From Carposina sasakii (Eukaryota; Arthropoda; Insecta; Lepidoptera; Carposinidae), in contig CP053172.1 in assembly GCA_014607495.2 (NCBI GenBank), positions 4,912,888 to 4,976,887 of the forward strand: a stretch of 64,000 nt of DNA, read 5' to 3'. This document shows, one piece after another, positions 43,299 to 54,707 of the stretch (position 1 is its first letter; each line of letters begins with the position of its first letter). The translations under genes and the position numbers were made by a program. The notes under the pieces are model-generated. The model was not told the DNA's origin. It did no database searches and worked only from the letters and a program-made list of their open reading frames with translations.

Positions 43299-43819
43299 TT
43301 CGCGTTTATAATGTATAGCCTCGTGGTGCCGGCAGAGTAGAAGTTGTACCACCCCTGCCTGCCCGTGGGTATCGTACGAGGCGATTAAGGGTTTCCGGGA
43401 GGTGGACAGCAGCGCCTCCCGTACTGACAACATAGTCCGAAAATCACACTGCGGTCACCAACCCGCCTGCCCAGCGTGGTGACTATGGACAAAACCCCCC
43501 TGTGGCAGTAGCCTTGTGACGTGCCCTGGGGGAGGCCTACGTCCAGCAGTGGACTGCAATAGGCTGAAGAAGAAGATCTCACTTACATTATAAATGCGAA
43601 AGTTTGTGAGTAGAAGTATAGGTATGTATGTATGTTTGTTACTCTTGCAAAAATACTAAAGTTTTTTTAGTAATCTATCATTTATGTTAATTTTTTTCAG
43701 AGGCCGACAAACGTCCGAGAGAGAAATCACCAACGCGTAAAGAGGAAGAAAAACCTTCAAAGTTCTATGTGAAGCTTTTAGAAATGTTAGACATGTTGTT
43801 TGAATTGATCATTTTGTGA
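41234..43819 (+). CDS. Secreted UPF0669 (C6orf120-like) protein, four exons, 192 aa
   Basis: Exons 41234-41466, 42059-42150, 42796-42930 and 43701-43819, all GT-AG, with phases 2, 1, 1 joining cleanly (579 nt). The N-terminus has a signal peptide (YILVLIGIFSIS, up to about residue 23). The conserved core follows in the family order: GAGNFSYWQL, ITGDADLYVSDS, a TTCGQD cysteine motif and GIGVFGHWTH. The C-terminal part is charged (RPREKSPTRKEEEKP) and ends in a hydrophobic stretch. Human C6orf120 is of similar length and secreted; a role in apoptosis and immune signalling has been proposed, but the function in insects is unknown. Introns hold S3 SINE copies and other repeats. Identification is by motif order. 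Confidence 0.85.
41726..41920 (+). mobile_element. S3 SINE in intron 1 of the UPF0669 gene, inverted
   Basis: Starts at CATCATCATCATCAGCC, with TGCAGTCCACTGCTGGACAT and GGCGCTGCTGCCCACC. Lies tail first relative to the gene. Partly deleted in the middle. Confidence 0.6.
43244..43300. repeat. AT microsatellite
   Basis: TATATA run of about 57 bp with three CATATAT interruptions, in intron 3 of the UPF0669 gene. Confidence 0.9.
43316..43575 (-). mobile_element. S3 SINE, full-length-like, sense on plus strand
   Basis: Starts CGTGGTGCCGGCAGAG, runs through TCGTACGAGGCGATTAAGGG and GTCACCAACCCGCCTGCCC, and ends at the LINE-like tail TGGACTGCAATAGGCTGA. Intron 3 of the UPF0669 gene. Strand follows the convention of the 4845 entry. 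Confidence 0.65.
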
Positions 43820-44095
43820 ATTTCTTGCGATATATATATAGTTTTTGTAGCAGAGCCATCTATCGGATGCTGAACACAGTCCAATACGAATCCTGGATCG
43901 CGATATCGAAGTTTCTCACAATGGTTAGATTATATTGATTGTGTCCGACGAAGACGTATAAATCTTTCAGTTGTGGCAAGATGGCAAATCCCTTTAGCCT
44001 TTTGGTCATGAATAAAATATCCGACTGCAATAACTTAGGTCGTATCGCGTTACGCCGCATTGTACTTATTTACCGCTGTAGCCTGCAACGCTATA

Positions 44096-44471
44096 CAGGT
44101 GTTTTTTTCGTTGCCACCCTTAACGAAGGGTACGTACTCTATACATCAAATAAAGTAAGTTTATGCCAAAAAAAATGCTGGGAAACGATGTAATTTTTTT
44201 TATTTTTTAATACTTGATCGGGCAAAATTGATAGTGTCCAGTGTTTATGCTAGTTTTTTCATAGACAGATATTAATTATTTCTCGTGAAATAATCTTGCT
44301 ACGCGCGTCAATGTGCATTTATGCAGAAAAACGCAGTCTATTTACTCAACTTTGGACTCTAATATTTTGGAAACCAGACACTTCCCAGGTATGCTTCCAT
44401 GGAGAAAAATGATCGTGATGATGAGGAGATTCCGTAGTTTTCGGGAACGCTGACGACCAAAAAACATCCTG
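44096..44471 (-). mobile_element. Tc1-like TA-flanked element (family T2)
   Basis: Inverse copy: begins CAGGTGTTTTTTTCGTTGCC, ends GACGACCAAAAAACATCCTG, TA on both sides. Starts about 280 bp after the UPF0669 stop codon. Confidence 0.8.
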
Positions 44472-44791
44472 TATACGTTTCTACTACAGGTGTAAGTGAC
44501 GAGTGACAAGTTGCTTCGTCGCCTGTGAGAATACTTTCGGTAATGCATAATGAAATTGCTGTTAGTATACAGCAGTGGACTTCCTATGCCTGTTGATGAA
44601 AATGATGATAGAGAAACAAGGTATATCTAACAGATATTTCTTCCAGCAAACCATTAATGATCAATTTAGGCATTATTTTAGGCTAAGACTATAGGTATAT
44701 ACCTGGAACAGTTTAGAAAAGGAAAGTAAAAAAATAGTTCAATAATTCCTCCATAGGTGTCGCTAATCAAAAATTTATGAATGTAAACATT

Positions 44792-45086
44792 CCAGCACCC
44801 GTATGATGAATTTGGTGAGAGTGAGATGTCTCACTTTTAAACGTCAAACTCACAGAGCTATTAATAACTAGATAAACTAAGTGTATGTACTTTGCATGTA
44901 AAAAATAGACTTAAGAATTAGAATAGACACTTGTTCTCGAGCCATGACTGAGTGAATTAGGGCTGATAGAAGTGGTTTGCAATCCCTTTTTAAACACCAA
45001 GTAGAAACTAGTTATTACTTAGCTCTGTGGATTTGACGTTTAAAAGTGAGACATCTCGCTCTCATCAAGTTCATCATATGGGTGCT
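44792..45086. mobile_element. MITE family M3, copy 2
   Basis: Inverted ends GCACCCGTATGATGAATTTG and the inverse of GCACCCATATGATGAACTTG, about 65 bp each. The middle is the reverse complement of that in 12583-12891. A right-half foldback F1 fragment (45090-45229) directly follows. Confidence 0.8.
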
Positions 45087-45089
45087 ATT

Positions 45090-45229
45090 TAAAGTTGTTT
45101 AGGGATTACTCCATCTTATATTTTATAAAATAAACATGTGATTTCGAATCTCAAATTTTGGAAATAGATTCTTTATAGTGGGCTCTTTACATAGCTTTTC
45201 GCTTAACATACCCCTTTTGTTACACCCTG
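45090..45229. mobile_element. Foldback element F1, right half only
   Basis: GTTGTTTAGGGATTACTCC through TAACATACCCCTTTTGTTAC to ACCCTG followed by TA. The left arm is missing, apparently lost where the M3 MITE now ends. Confidence 0.7.
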
Positions 45230-45287
45230 TATACATAGCAGGATCATTGAGGAGGTTCCACAGTCACGTTATGAATTGCATCTAGAT

Positions 45288-45483
45288 CAGAGGTTCCCAA
45301 ACTTTTATTCCTCATAGACCCCTTTCAAAAGTTATCTGGTTCTGGTGGACCCCCTGGACCCCCTACAGGCCCACATCACATACAAATTAGATGTGAACCC
45401 TCATTTTTTCACGCCAACGTAGACCCCCATCGAGTCTCCTGTGGACCCCTGGGGGTCCACCTGGACCACTTTGGGAACCACTG
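45288..45483. mobile_element. hAT-type MITE with TIR CAGAGGTTCCCAAAC
   Basis: Left end CAGAGGTTCCCAAACTTTT, right end TTTGGGAACCACTG. Flanks ATCTAGAT (45280-45287) and ATCTAAAT (45484-45491) form an 8-bp target duplication with one mismatch. Non-coding, with a GGACCCC-rich interior. Confidence 0.85.
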
Positions 45484-45507
45484 ATCTAAATGATCAATGT
45501 TTGCTCA

Positions 45508-45723
45508 TCCTACTTAATATTATAAACGCGAAAGTTTGTAAGTATGGATGGATGGATGTTTGTTACTCTTTCACGTAAAAACGTCTGGAGCGATTTTAAT
45601 AAAATTTGGTATGGAGTAAGCTGACACCCTGGCTTAATACATAGGCTCCTTTTTGTCTCGTATAATTTCGATTAATTTTGTTTATTCGCAGACCACGCGG
45701 ACGAAGTCGCGGGCGTCCACTAG
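45508..45723 (+). mobile_element. Complete non-autonomous Helitron (216 bp)
   Basis: Starts TCCTACTTAATATTATAAAC after A, ends GCGGGCGTCCACTAG before T, with the usual ACGCGGACGAAGTCGCGG 20-30 bp before the end. Non-coding. Confidence 0.8.
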
Positions 45724-45954
45724 TATCTGTATAATAAGCTATCTTACGTCTCCCATTATTACCTATTTAATGATTCCTTAATATGTATTGATTTAATTGT
45801 TTATTCTAGTCAATTTATTTTTATTATTTTATCAAGTTTGTTTTGTATCTGTAAGTATATATAAGAAACGTAATTAATTAATAAATTATTCTTAAGATTT
45901 AAGTCATGTTATTTCATTTCAGGTCGGGTTTGACCTTAGCTATGTCTCTATTAA

Positions 45955-46146
45955 GCGATTAAGGGTTTCCGGGAGGTGGGCAGCAGCGCCTCCCGTGTTG
46001 ACAACATAGTCCGAAATACAAACTGCGGTCACCAACCCGCCTGCCCAGCGTGGTGACTACGGGCAAATACCCCCCATGGCAGTCTTGTGGCGTGCCCTGG
46101 GGGAGGCCTACGTCCAGTAGTGGACTGCAATAGGCTGATGATGATG
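45955..46146 (-). mobile_element. S3 SINE, sense on plus strand
   Basis: GCGATTAAGGGTTTCCGGG, AACCCGCCTGCCCAGCGTGG and AATAGGCTGATGATGATG. A second LINE-type tail with a degraded ORF2 end (GGACGGCTGGTAGTGACTGG) follows at about 46160-46336. Confidence 0.65.
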
Positions 46147-46329
46147 ATCTAGTTATTAGCGATAGACCAATGGCCAGATGGATTGATGACTTAAAGAGGA
46201 CGGCTGGTAGTGACTGGATGGCAAAAACGGGAGAGCTATTTTGAAGATTTGTCCAGACAACCTGAGCTACATAGTCTTGTAGCGTGATCTGGGGGAGGCC
46301 TACGTCCAGCAGTGGACTGCAATAGGCTG

Positions 46330-46700
46330 ACGACGAGAACAACGGTTAACACGTGCGCCTGCCAATCGCAAGGTGTAAGTTCGATCCCAGTCACAGGCCT
46401 GTACCACTGAATTCATTTCATGTCCGGATTATTGTCACTTAGCTCGGCCTCACTCGAATCGAAAAGTACATAAAACCGCTCTGACGCTAAATAGCTTATA
46501 ATATCTATTTAGAACGTTATCGGTCGCTAGATTGTTGTATTTGTGCCCGAAAAGCGGCCGTAGGCTCACCCTTATCACGTGGGACTTGATAGGCTTACTG
46601 GTAAAAGTGAGTGTGTGATTTGCACACTTCTGCCCAACCTCTTTGGGAGATAATGGCCGTGATTATATTTATGTGATCTATGTATGTATTATACAGTTTT
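46330..46700 (+). mobile_element. tRNA-derived SINE (family S2), full length
   Basis: Head ACGGTTAACACGTGCGCCTG with B box AAGTTCGATCCCAGTCAC. Body AGCTCGGCCTCACTCGAATC. The tail GGCCGTGATTATATTTATG resembles the S1 tail. The 3' half recurs at 62984-63110. Confidence 0.7.
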
Positions 46701-46719
46701 TTTTTAAATTATATATTAG

Positions 46720-46987
46720 CATAGAGGAATAAGATGTCATAGAGTGCTAATGTCATACTGTTTCGATGCACCATTAGCCTTTTCGGTGCCTCACAATTCC
46801 AGTCCTTGGCACTTAGATTTTATTAGTGTAATGTATAGTAATGTACTACATTACTAAGGTATTGTAATGTATAGTAATGCAATCTAAGTGTCGAGGTCTG
46901 AAATTGTGAGGCACCGAAAAGTCTAATGGTGCATCGAAACTGTTGGTATGACATTAGCACTCTATGTCTACATCTTATTCCTCTATG
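46720..46987. mobile_element. MITE family M2, intact, 7-bp target duplication
   Basis: Near-palindromic: left CATAGAGGAATAAGATGTC, right end the inverse, with GATGCACCATTAG and TCGGTGCCTCACAATT in both arms. ATATTAG lies directly outside both ends (46713-46719 and 46988-46994). It is the reference for the decayed copy around 13860-14328. Confidence 0.8.
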
Positions 46988-46994
46988 ATATTAG

Positions 46995-47770
46995 TATAGC
47001 TTGAACTCATAATAACACAACAACTTCGCCATGAACACAACAAAGGCTAGTAAATATAGATCACGCAGTCGTCATTAAGTGGTCCGCTGTTAGAACCTAA
47101 CATAAAGGTTTTATGTAATTGATGGCATAGCAGGCCACATTGTTTTTATTTTTTATTGTTTTTTCTAAATTTAAATTTACTTTAAGTAGAATATGAATTC
47201 GATTCGGCGGGAAAAGCTGGAAGTGAGCGGGTGTAATTTTCTTGTGAAAATAAAAAAAAATATTTGTAAATGGCTTGCATGTGTCCGTAACGTGATGTTT
47301 TCTGGTAGATAAGTTATATTTTGATTACTTGTGATGTGAATCTAGTGCGTGTGCATGGTTTTATACGCAGGTAAGTTGAGTAAAACTTTAGCCGGAATAC
47401 GATCTCTTCATGGGCCCATGTAAGTTGTTTCTGCAATTATTTTTCATTTTGACTATTTACACTTATTCTTGAGGATTTTCCTGACGTTTCCATTCATCAT
47501 CATCAGTATCATCCATCATATGATCAGAAATCATTTACTAAAGACAATGGCTGTATGGGCTTAGTTCCCCTTGCCTTTCCTTCGGGATAAACCAAACAAA
47601 AAAAAAAAACAATACGAATTCTCAATGTAACAAATGTAACATCCATCTATTGAAATACAGTCCACAAATTTTATTAGGTACCTACTATGAAATCTATTAT
47701 TTAATTATCAGTTCCTAAGCCGACAGTTCGCTACTCGTAGTAAATAACAATGTAAGAATAAAACTGTACA
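46995..47770. other. No gene recognised
   Basis: AT-rich flank of the minus-strand sulfotransferase gene. 47465-47605 is the inverted partner of 37681-37810. Nothing else identified. Confidence 0.5.
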
Positions 47771-47773
47771 TCA

Positions 47774-47779
47774 TTTATT
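47774..47779 (-). terminator. Possible polyadenylation signal
   Basis: AATAAA on the minus strand about 10 nt after the TAG stop of the sulfotransferase-like gene. Unusually close, but otherwise in the right place. Confidence 0.45.
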
Positions 47780-47788
47780 TCCTCAATC

Positions 47789-50700
47789 CTACCCATCTTC
47801 CTGCAAGTTCTTCACCCAGCCTGCATGACGGTACATCTTGTTATACCTCTCGATCCTATCCAACATTTTGTCAGATTGGGCTCGAAGCATCTGCTCGTGG
47901 TCATATGAAAACGGATGGAGTCCGTTTCGTGGTGGTTCTGTGTTAAAAGCGTTGTCCTTCCGTGATAGTGCGCATTTGAGGTCTTCCTGCGAAGGAATAA
48001 CATGTTTATACACGGTGTAACAAAAGGGGTATGTTAAGCGAAAAGCTATATAAATAGCCAACTTTAATGAATCTGTCCACAAAATTTCAGACTCGAATCA
48101 CATGTTCATTTTTTCAGATAGTAGGTAGGTACTTATAGAGAATTCCTAAACAACTCAGGAATGAACATTCCTAAATACAATCTTGAAAATAAACATGTGA
48201 TTTCGAGTCTTACACTTAAGGTAGGGACAAACTGAGCCCACGTACGCAAAGTATGCTACGCATTATGACATCTAGACTTCGAAATTTATATGAAAATATA
48301 TGACTAAGAAACACACTTGTCGTACGCAACGTTGTGTATGATAAGTGTGTTTCCAAGCATATAAATTTCGTAGTCTAGATGTCATAATGCGTAGCATACG
48401 TTGCGTACATGGGTTCAGTTTGTCCCTACCTTTAGGGAATTACTGTATACCTATATTTTATAAGTAAATATTATATTGGTGGGTGGGTAGAATAAGTGTA
48501 GGTTAAGACGAAGCTGACATTTACGCTGTGCGATAAAAGCTTCAAAAAAAAAACATAGGAAATAGGTTCTTTATAATGAACTAAGGTAAAGCTTTTCGCT
48601 TAACTTACCCTTTCTGTTACACCATGTATGGCCATCACTAGCTAGGTTTAACATTACAGCATCTAGAAGATCAGTGACAAGTTGCTAGCTCATAGTCTGA
48701 GAGAATACCCCTGAGTTCCTCTAAATAACATAACGGGCGTCATCTAAATAACAACTTACCTTCTATTATAATGGTTATTAAAAGAAACCTTCCTGCCATC
48801 ATCTTGCCATGGATTTTGTTAGGTTTTTATACTAGCGTCTACCCACATTTCGGTGGCCATCAAGTTCGAAGCACCAAAACTTGAAACCTACCTCATTATA
48901 CCTCACGTCCAAAAACGTCAGCACATCAACCAGCGCGTTTCTGGTGTCCTTAGCGAGACGCTCGTAGAACTCAATGTGGAGAGGACCTCGCATCCACGCG
49001 AGACTGTGGGAGTAGAAAGAGGTCCAGTTCTTGACGGTGCCGTGGACGAATGCGTTCCATTTGGGACCTGAGGGTCAGACGTAAGCAATGATGAAGAATG
49101 GGACGTGCACGGGAGCACGTTTGTGTACCTACTGTTGACCGTCAACAGTACCTACTTACATTACAGCAGATCGTATGCCAGCCTTTATTGCAGCACGCCA
49201 CAAAGCTACTACCATGGGGAGATTTTTGCCCATAGTCCAACTCTCGGAAACCCTTAATCGCATCTTATGATACCAATGGGCAGACATGCGGTGGTACTAT
49301 TTCTACTCTGCCGACACCATACGTTACGGCATTATTGGCACCCTATTGATATGTATTTATTTCTTCTATGCTGCTCTGGGAGTGAAAAAAACGTATAATA
49401 CTACAGCTGCTTCTCTTGCCGGGCATACTGTACAAGTCAGTAGAGGGACAAGAGGGTATTGGTGTTTTGTAGGCGATGGGCTGACCACCTGTCACTACTA
49501 ACCGAACATCATGTACATCTTAACTATACCCTCAAAATTGGTCAGAAGTGGCACCATGTGGTTCTATCGGCCCTTGGTGCTCTGCCTACCCCATAAGGGA
49601 TAAAGGCGTGATTATATGTATGTATGTATATTAGCTTTGAATTAACATTATTTCAGGTTACCCACCTTCAAACGTGGAGTCAGGTGCAGGCATCTGGTCA
49701 CCTCCATCTCCGATGTCGTGAAGCGCCTGTAAAGGTAGCCAAGGTAGGACCACTGAATTATATATAGCCGACTTTAGAGTCACGCTGCCGTGCGCTGACG
49801 GTCGGCGCTGATGGAGTCAATTTGTATGTAGTTACAGGCAGCGTTTTTGAGTCGCGCTGGACCACTCAGTGCTGACGGCCGTACAAATTGACCCATCAGC
49901 GCCGACCGTCAGCGCACGTCAGCGTGACTCTAAAGTCAGTTTATGTACCTATGTACTTTAGGTCCTGTGCTGATGCGGGGCTTCACTAGAATACATTAGC
50001 TGCATCTCCTTCCGTGCCTGAAGTAAGAGTCAACTAAGGAACAGGGCGTCCTCTCAGGCGATACGCTAGCAACTTGTCCCTGGTCTTTTATATCTGGCCC
50101 CGATCGACGTAGGATTGTGGGATTTAGTCGTTCTGCGGTTTTGGCTACGCCATTCTGAGAACACAGCCGCGTGAATATGCATTATGTAGGTACCTATAGC
50201 CTATAGGTATGTTCTCTGGGTGTTGTATGCGAGCGTCTCGTCTTCAGCCTATTGCAGTCCACTGCTGGACGTAGGCCTCCCCCAGGGCACGCCACAAGGC
50301 TACTGCCACAAGGGGGTTTTGTCCATTAGTCACCACGCTGGGCAGGCGGGTTGGTGACCGCAGTGTGATGCCTCCCGGAAACCCTTAATCGCCTCGTACG
50401 TAATTGAGGGAAAGGCATTCTATCCAAAGTTTGGAAAATGGCATTAAAACGTTTACAAAGTCGTGGGCCGCAAGTGTGTGGCACAAAGTACCTACCTGAA
50501 ACCTTATTTATTTACCACAATAACGTTGCCAGGATGTCGGATGAGCAGGATAGCTTTGGTATAGTCAGTGTTGTTGTACATCAGGGGCCCCTGCATCTCG
50601 AATAGAAGCACCCGTTTTGAATCGTTCCCCAACTTCCATTGGGATTCATTCCACTCATCAGCTCGGTATGAGCCCGTGTATATTCCTGAAAATATAAAGT

Positions 50701-51704
50701 CATAGATTAGTCCTGTTAAAACTAGAATTGATCCACCCTCGCCGCGGAGCGACCCCGTCTGATTTCGCCCGGCCACTCTGTGGCAGTTCCTAACCAAACG
50801 AGTCGCGCATCGAACGCTCCCAAAACAATCGCGACTCCTGTTCTCGACAAGTTAAATTTTCGTGTGTGACCTACTGACCCTAACCCTACCCAGTAAAAGT
50901 GCCTGAAACCTGAAAGTAGACTCCCAGTGAAGTGAACCCCAGAACCCTAAAAGACATTCCGCGCGGAAGAAGAAAGAACAAAGCCCCACAGGTTCGACCT
51001 ACTTACCTATTTAATTTTATGGGCCCAGCCCCTCTTTCTAAACAAGTCCTGTGCTGATATGGGGCTTCACTAGGTACATCAGCTGCATCTTCTTCCATGC
51101 TTGTCGTCAGAGTCGACTAACTGAGAGAGAATTGGGGGGCGTTCTCTCAGACGATGAGTTACCAACATGGCGGATATTTTAACAGCTGGTAACTTTTGGA
51201 ACAGCTGATATCATTATAACTTTTGGTTAGGTATCAAATTTCTTTGTATTTATTGTAATGTTTTGTGTACAATAAAGAATAAGAATAAGAACTGCCAGCA
51301 CTGTGTAGCATTTCGTGTGGTCGGTACTCAGATGAATGCTAGTAGGTACTATTATACTGGAGAAAATATCAGCTAATCGAAGATCCGCCATTTTGTTTTT
51401 GCTATTTAACCAAATGTGTAGACATGTCGAGCGATAAGTGAGAATGGCGAAGGTCACCAGAAACTTGTAACATTTGACGAACCTAATTGACAGTTTTCTT
51501 TCTTAATGGGGTTCTGAACGTACCTGTGACCTGCTGCAGCAGATACCTCAGCCATGTACTCCCACTGGCAGGATACGCCACTAAAGCGACGCTGTCTTTC
51601 CCAGCTATAGCACGGTAATGCAGGGGCTCGCACCAGTGGATCGCGAACGGGTCAGATAGCACTGCTGTGGTTGCGCTGAAGAATGCGACGAGGGGGAACC
51701 ACAT
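47789..51704 (-). CDS. WSCD-like sulfotransferase paralogue A, five exons, 261 aa
   Basis: Exons in transcript order: 51704-51524, 50685-50516, 49726-49666, 49067-48892 and 47986-47789, all GT-AG and in phase (786 nt). The start is ATG at 51704, opening a hydrophobic segment (MWFPLVAFFSATTAVLS) that should be a signal peptide or anchor for the secretory pathway. The PAPS-binding loop is AYPASGSTWLRYLLQQVTG. A second nucleotide-contact region is LLIRHPGNVIVA, with Ala where many sulfotransferases have Ser. Exon 5 ends KNLQEDG. It resembles insect WSCD-family proteins, whose vertebrate relatives are Golgi O-sulfotransferases; the WSC domain itself is absent. It is a divergent paralogue of the gene at 56143-61009. 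Introns hold foldback, SINE and MITE copies. Confidence 0.85.
48011..48626. mobile_element. Foldback element F1, expanded by a nested MITE
   Basis: Left end CACGGTGTAACAAAAGGGG, right end CCTTTCTGTTACACCATG, TA flanks. The arms are separated by a 213-bp MITE and about 130 bp of other sequence. In the last intron of sulfotransferase A. Confidence 0.7.
48219..48431. mobile_element. TTA-flanked palindromic MITE
   Basis: Arms AGGTAGGGACAAACTGAGCC and the inverse of AGGTAGGGACAAACTGAACC, continuing through GCATTATGACATCTAGAC. TTA at 48216-48218 and 48432-48434, as in PIF/Harbinger-type MITEs. Inserted in the F1 copy at 48011-48626. Confidence 0.85.
49425..49622 (+). mobile_element. S1 SINE, tail fragment
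   Basis: CGGGCATACTGTACAAGTCA, AGAAGTGGCACCATGTGG and GGATAAAGGCGTGATTATAT. In intron 3 of sulfotransferase A, close to its exon 3. Confidence 0.65.
49770..49937. mobile_element. Palindromic MITE, about 168 bp
   Basis: Arms GACTTTAGAGTCACGCTG and its inverse, continuing GTGCGCTGACGGTCGGCGCT on both sides. In intron 2 of sulfotransferase A. Confidence 0.8.
49963..50180 (+). mobile_element. S1 SINE, head fragment
   Basis: CTGTGCTGATGCGGGGCTTC, TAGCTGCATCTCCTTCCG and AAGTAAGAGTCAACTAAGG. Diverged. In intron 2 of sulfotransferase A. Confidence 0.6.
50238..50400 (+). mobile_element. S3 SINE, inverted copy
   Basis: TCCACTGCTGGACGTAGGCC, CACGCTGGGCAGGCGGGTTG and CCCTTAATCGCCTCGTACG. In intron 2 of sulfotransferase A; its transcript sense is the same as the gene's. 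Confidence 0.6.
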
Positions 51705-51849
51705 GGTCACTTTTATGTTATGCTTCTTTTGTTTTAGCTGTTTGTAAAGCGTGTACCGGGTGATAGGTAAATTAATGTTGTGTAGTGCACCAGCTCTTGG
51801 TAAATATCGTACATAGGAATAAGTTAAAAGCTTAGTTTACGATGCTAGT

Positions 51850-52022
51850 AGCAATAGCAAAGCCGAAGCAAAGCGATAGCGAAAATTGTACAATATTCGT
51901 TTTGAAATGTCAAAGTTCCTTTCAAATTCATTTTACGTAATACGAATTTGACAAGCAATCAGCGATTTTTGTACAATTTTCGCTATCGCTTTGCTTTTGC
52001 TAGTTAGGTAATAAGGGGGCCG
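51850..52022. mobile_element. Palindromic MITE (family M4), copy 1
   Basis: Arms contain AGCAAAGCGATAGCGAAAAT and the inverse, around a core ACGTAATACGAATTTGACAA. An inverted copy lies at 58783-58975. It is about 145 bp upstream of the sulfotransferase A start codon. Confidence 0.75.
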
Positions 52023-52205
52023 GTCAGACAGACATAGTTTTTCTTTCTCATTTACAATGTTAGTATAAGGATTGCCAATTTAAATTTAACAATAAGTAGC
52101 TATACTTATTTACTGCGTGAAAAATTAATGATCTCACTGTAAACGACAAAATTTGCGTTTTTGCTCGTGTAAGTGACGGTTAAATTCGAATCAATCGTTG
52201 ATATA

Positions 52206-52592
52206 CAGGATGGTTTTTGTTGCCACCCTTAATAAAGGGTATGTACTCTATACATCAAATAAACTAAGTTAATGGCAAAAAATGCTGGGAAAATATGCAA
52301 ATTTTTTGGATTTTTTTTTTTATTAATTGATCGGGCGAAATTTATAGAGTCCTCTGTTTATTCATGCTAGTTTTTTCATAGACAGATATAATTATATCTT
52401 GTGAAAAAATCTTGCTACGCGCGTCAAGTCAATGTGCATTTATGCAGAAAAACGCAGTCTATTGACTCAACTTTGGACCCAAATATTTTGGAAACCAGAC
52501 ACTTCCCAGGTATGCTTCCATGGAGAAAAATGATCGTGGTGATGAGGAGATTCCGTAGTTTTCGGGAACATTGACGACCAAAAATCACCCTG
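52206..52592 (-). mobile_element. Tc1-like TA-flanked element (family T2)
   Basis: Inverse copy: begins CAGGATGGTTTTTGTTGCC, ends GACGACCAAAAATCACCCTG, TA on both sides. Confidence 0.8.
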
Positions 52593-52847
52593 TATACTGA
52601 ATATTATATTTTACGATCTTACTAATTCTTTCACCACAATGGACCAAACAGACACTAGACATGATCTAGAGTTCTAGAATCATTATAAAGATGTCTCGAA
52701 GAATGGGCATGACGCGATCTCTACTTATAAAAGGTCAATTGTCGATTGTAATCTTAATAATTGGTACCTAGGTATGTTATACCAGAGTTCTGGATAAACT
52801 ATTGTGTCCAGAAGTTATTGTGTTTTATGAGCATCCATGTGATCGAA

Positions 52848-53149
52848 TCAGAAATGAGGAGATCCGCAGACGTACAAAGATCACTGACATAGTTCAACGG
52901 TCCAGCAAGTTGAAGTGGCAAAGCGCAGGGCACATAGCTCGAAGAACTGATGGACGATGGAGTCGGAAAGTTCTAGAGTGGATACCACGTATCGGCAAAC
53001 GCAGCGTGGGAAGGCCACCCGCGAGGTGGACGGACGACCTGGCCAAGGTGGCGGGCCGAGGTTGGATGCAGGCTGCTTCCGACCGGTCGGAGTGGAGGTT
53101 GTTGGGGGAAGCCTATGTCCAACAGTGGACTTCTCAGGCAGGGCTGTAA
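52848..53149 (+). pseudogene. Non-LTR retrotransposon ORF2, C-terminal 100 aa
   Basis: Open in one frame: TKITDIVQRSSKLKWQSAGH, then ARRTDGRWSRKVLEW, GKRSVGRPPARWTDDL and EAYVQQWTSQAGL with a stop, followed by an A- and TGATGA-rich tail. This is the end of an RTE-like endonuclease/reverse transcriptase. The reverse transcriptase core is missing, so it is a 5'-truncated copy. The frame is still intact, suggesting youth. Confidence 0.85.
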
Positions 53150-53239
53150 ATGATGAAATAATGATGAGCATCCATGCAGCTTAGACAATGCAAAATTCAA
53201 TGATTTATTCGTCATGAAAGCATTAAATTAACAACTTGT

Positions 53240-53560
53240 TTGTCGATTCTCTTTTTTTACACGTTACTTTCTATGTCGCACCCCAAAATGAAACCGAGCC
53301 GCTACCAAACACAAAAAAGGAGGTGAATTTAAACAAGACAAAACAAAAAATGTTTTGCAATTTTTTTGTATTAGCAAAAGTCCTCACCCAAAGGTGCGAT
53401 TTGTTACGGTCTGTCAGGCATAAGTTGGCGTTTCGGGGCTTTATAGCCACCAACGTGGAGCTAATAACAGTTATGGTCGCCTAAAGACGAAACCCAGGAG
53501 AACTGCTGGTCAGTTCTTCTTTATGGCAAAACCAAAATTAGGTTTGACAAACCGCAAAGA
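53240..53560. repeat. Dispersed repeat, copy 1
   Basis: ACTTTCTATGTCGCACCCC, AGGTGCGATTTGTTACGGTC and GGTCGCCTAAAGACGAAAC recur in the same order at 55555-55860. Probably the 3' part of a retrotransposon, read on the minus strand. The small open frames are not genes. Confidence 0.65.
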
Positions 53561-54650
53561 AACTTCGTTAGGCATCGACGTTCGTTATCGTAACACTCCC
53601 ACCAATGGCTGTTGGAATATATCCACAGACTAAGTAGAGATGCTAACGTAATATATCACGTGTTTTTACGAACGCGCAAATGAGGGCTTCGATTGGGTCT
53701 CCATTGATTCGATTAAGATTACTTATTGTTACTTTTTATAAAACCCCTATTTGGCGTTTGCACATAGTACACGGGACGTGACTGTCGAAATAGGTGTGGT
53801 AGCTTCGTAAATTTTAAATTTGCATTCCGTCTACTCTGTTCCTAGTTTCTATATCTACCCTATATCTTTTGTTTGTTTCTACTCGTATGTTGCTAATAAG
53901 CCTGTCTATGTATGGGTATTTTCAAATAAAAATATTGTATTCTACTAGCATAAATACCACGTCTAAGTACCCACCTATTATTAATTTAAGACCCAAAGTA
54001 ATTAGCTACATGGATTGAAAAATGTTAAGCCTACATTGTGTGTAAAATTGACTGTTATTACCTGATTATAAATGACAGTAGGTAGATACGTTATTGTTCG
54101 GCCCATGTATATATCCAATCATTGTGAGAAACTTCGATATCGCGTTCTAGGATTTGGCATTCGATTGTGGTTCTCTCCTGGATCCGATAGATGGCTACTC
54201 TACATAACAATTATGTTATCAAATTTAGAAAAAAAAACCTAAACAATTTACGATACAATAGGAATTGTTTTTAAAACTATTGAGAGGTTATATAAACGGG
54301 TTTGTCTGTATGTAGGTATGTTAGTTGGTTATGTAATCTTGACTATGTTGTAATAAAAGAGAATGGAGTATTCGTGGTGTTTTTAAAGTTCCAAAACAGA
54401 TTTAAATAAAGGAAGAGGTTCTATTTCGGATGGCTTCAACAAAGACTTCATGATGGGTAATATTTGTTAACTAAATTTAATAAGCCTTTTGCGTATTATC
54501 TACTAGGTACGTAGAATTGGCAAACAACTAACGCGTGAACAGAAAATTTTCCTCCGATTTCCTGAGGATATTAATTTAATTATTTATTTTATATGTTATT
54601 TATTGAGATCACCTAGATTTTACAAAAAAAAAAATATATTTCGTCCATCC
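53561..54650. other. Intergenic, between the divergent sulfotransferase genes
   Basis: No exon seen. 54110-54200 is an inverted copy of the sequence around 43850-43960 (GAAACTTCGATATCGCG and CATCTATCGGA motifs), a short dispersed repeat whose GAGCCATCTATCGGA end also appears near 63555. Confidence 0.5.
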
Positions 54651-54707
54651 TGCGCTGATAGGGAGCTTAACTGGCATCTCTACTTAGTCTGTGGGCTTCA
54701 CTAGAAT

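Noticed and set aside
45959..46342. 127-codon minus-strand frame, with similar ones at 43385 and 61084
   Set aside because: All run antisense through S3 SINE copies, which explains their likeness.
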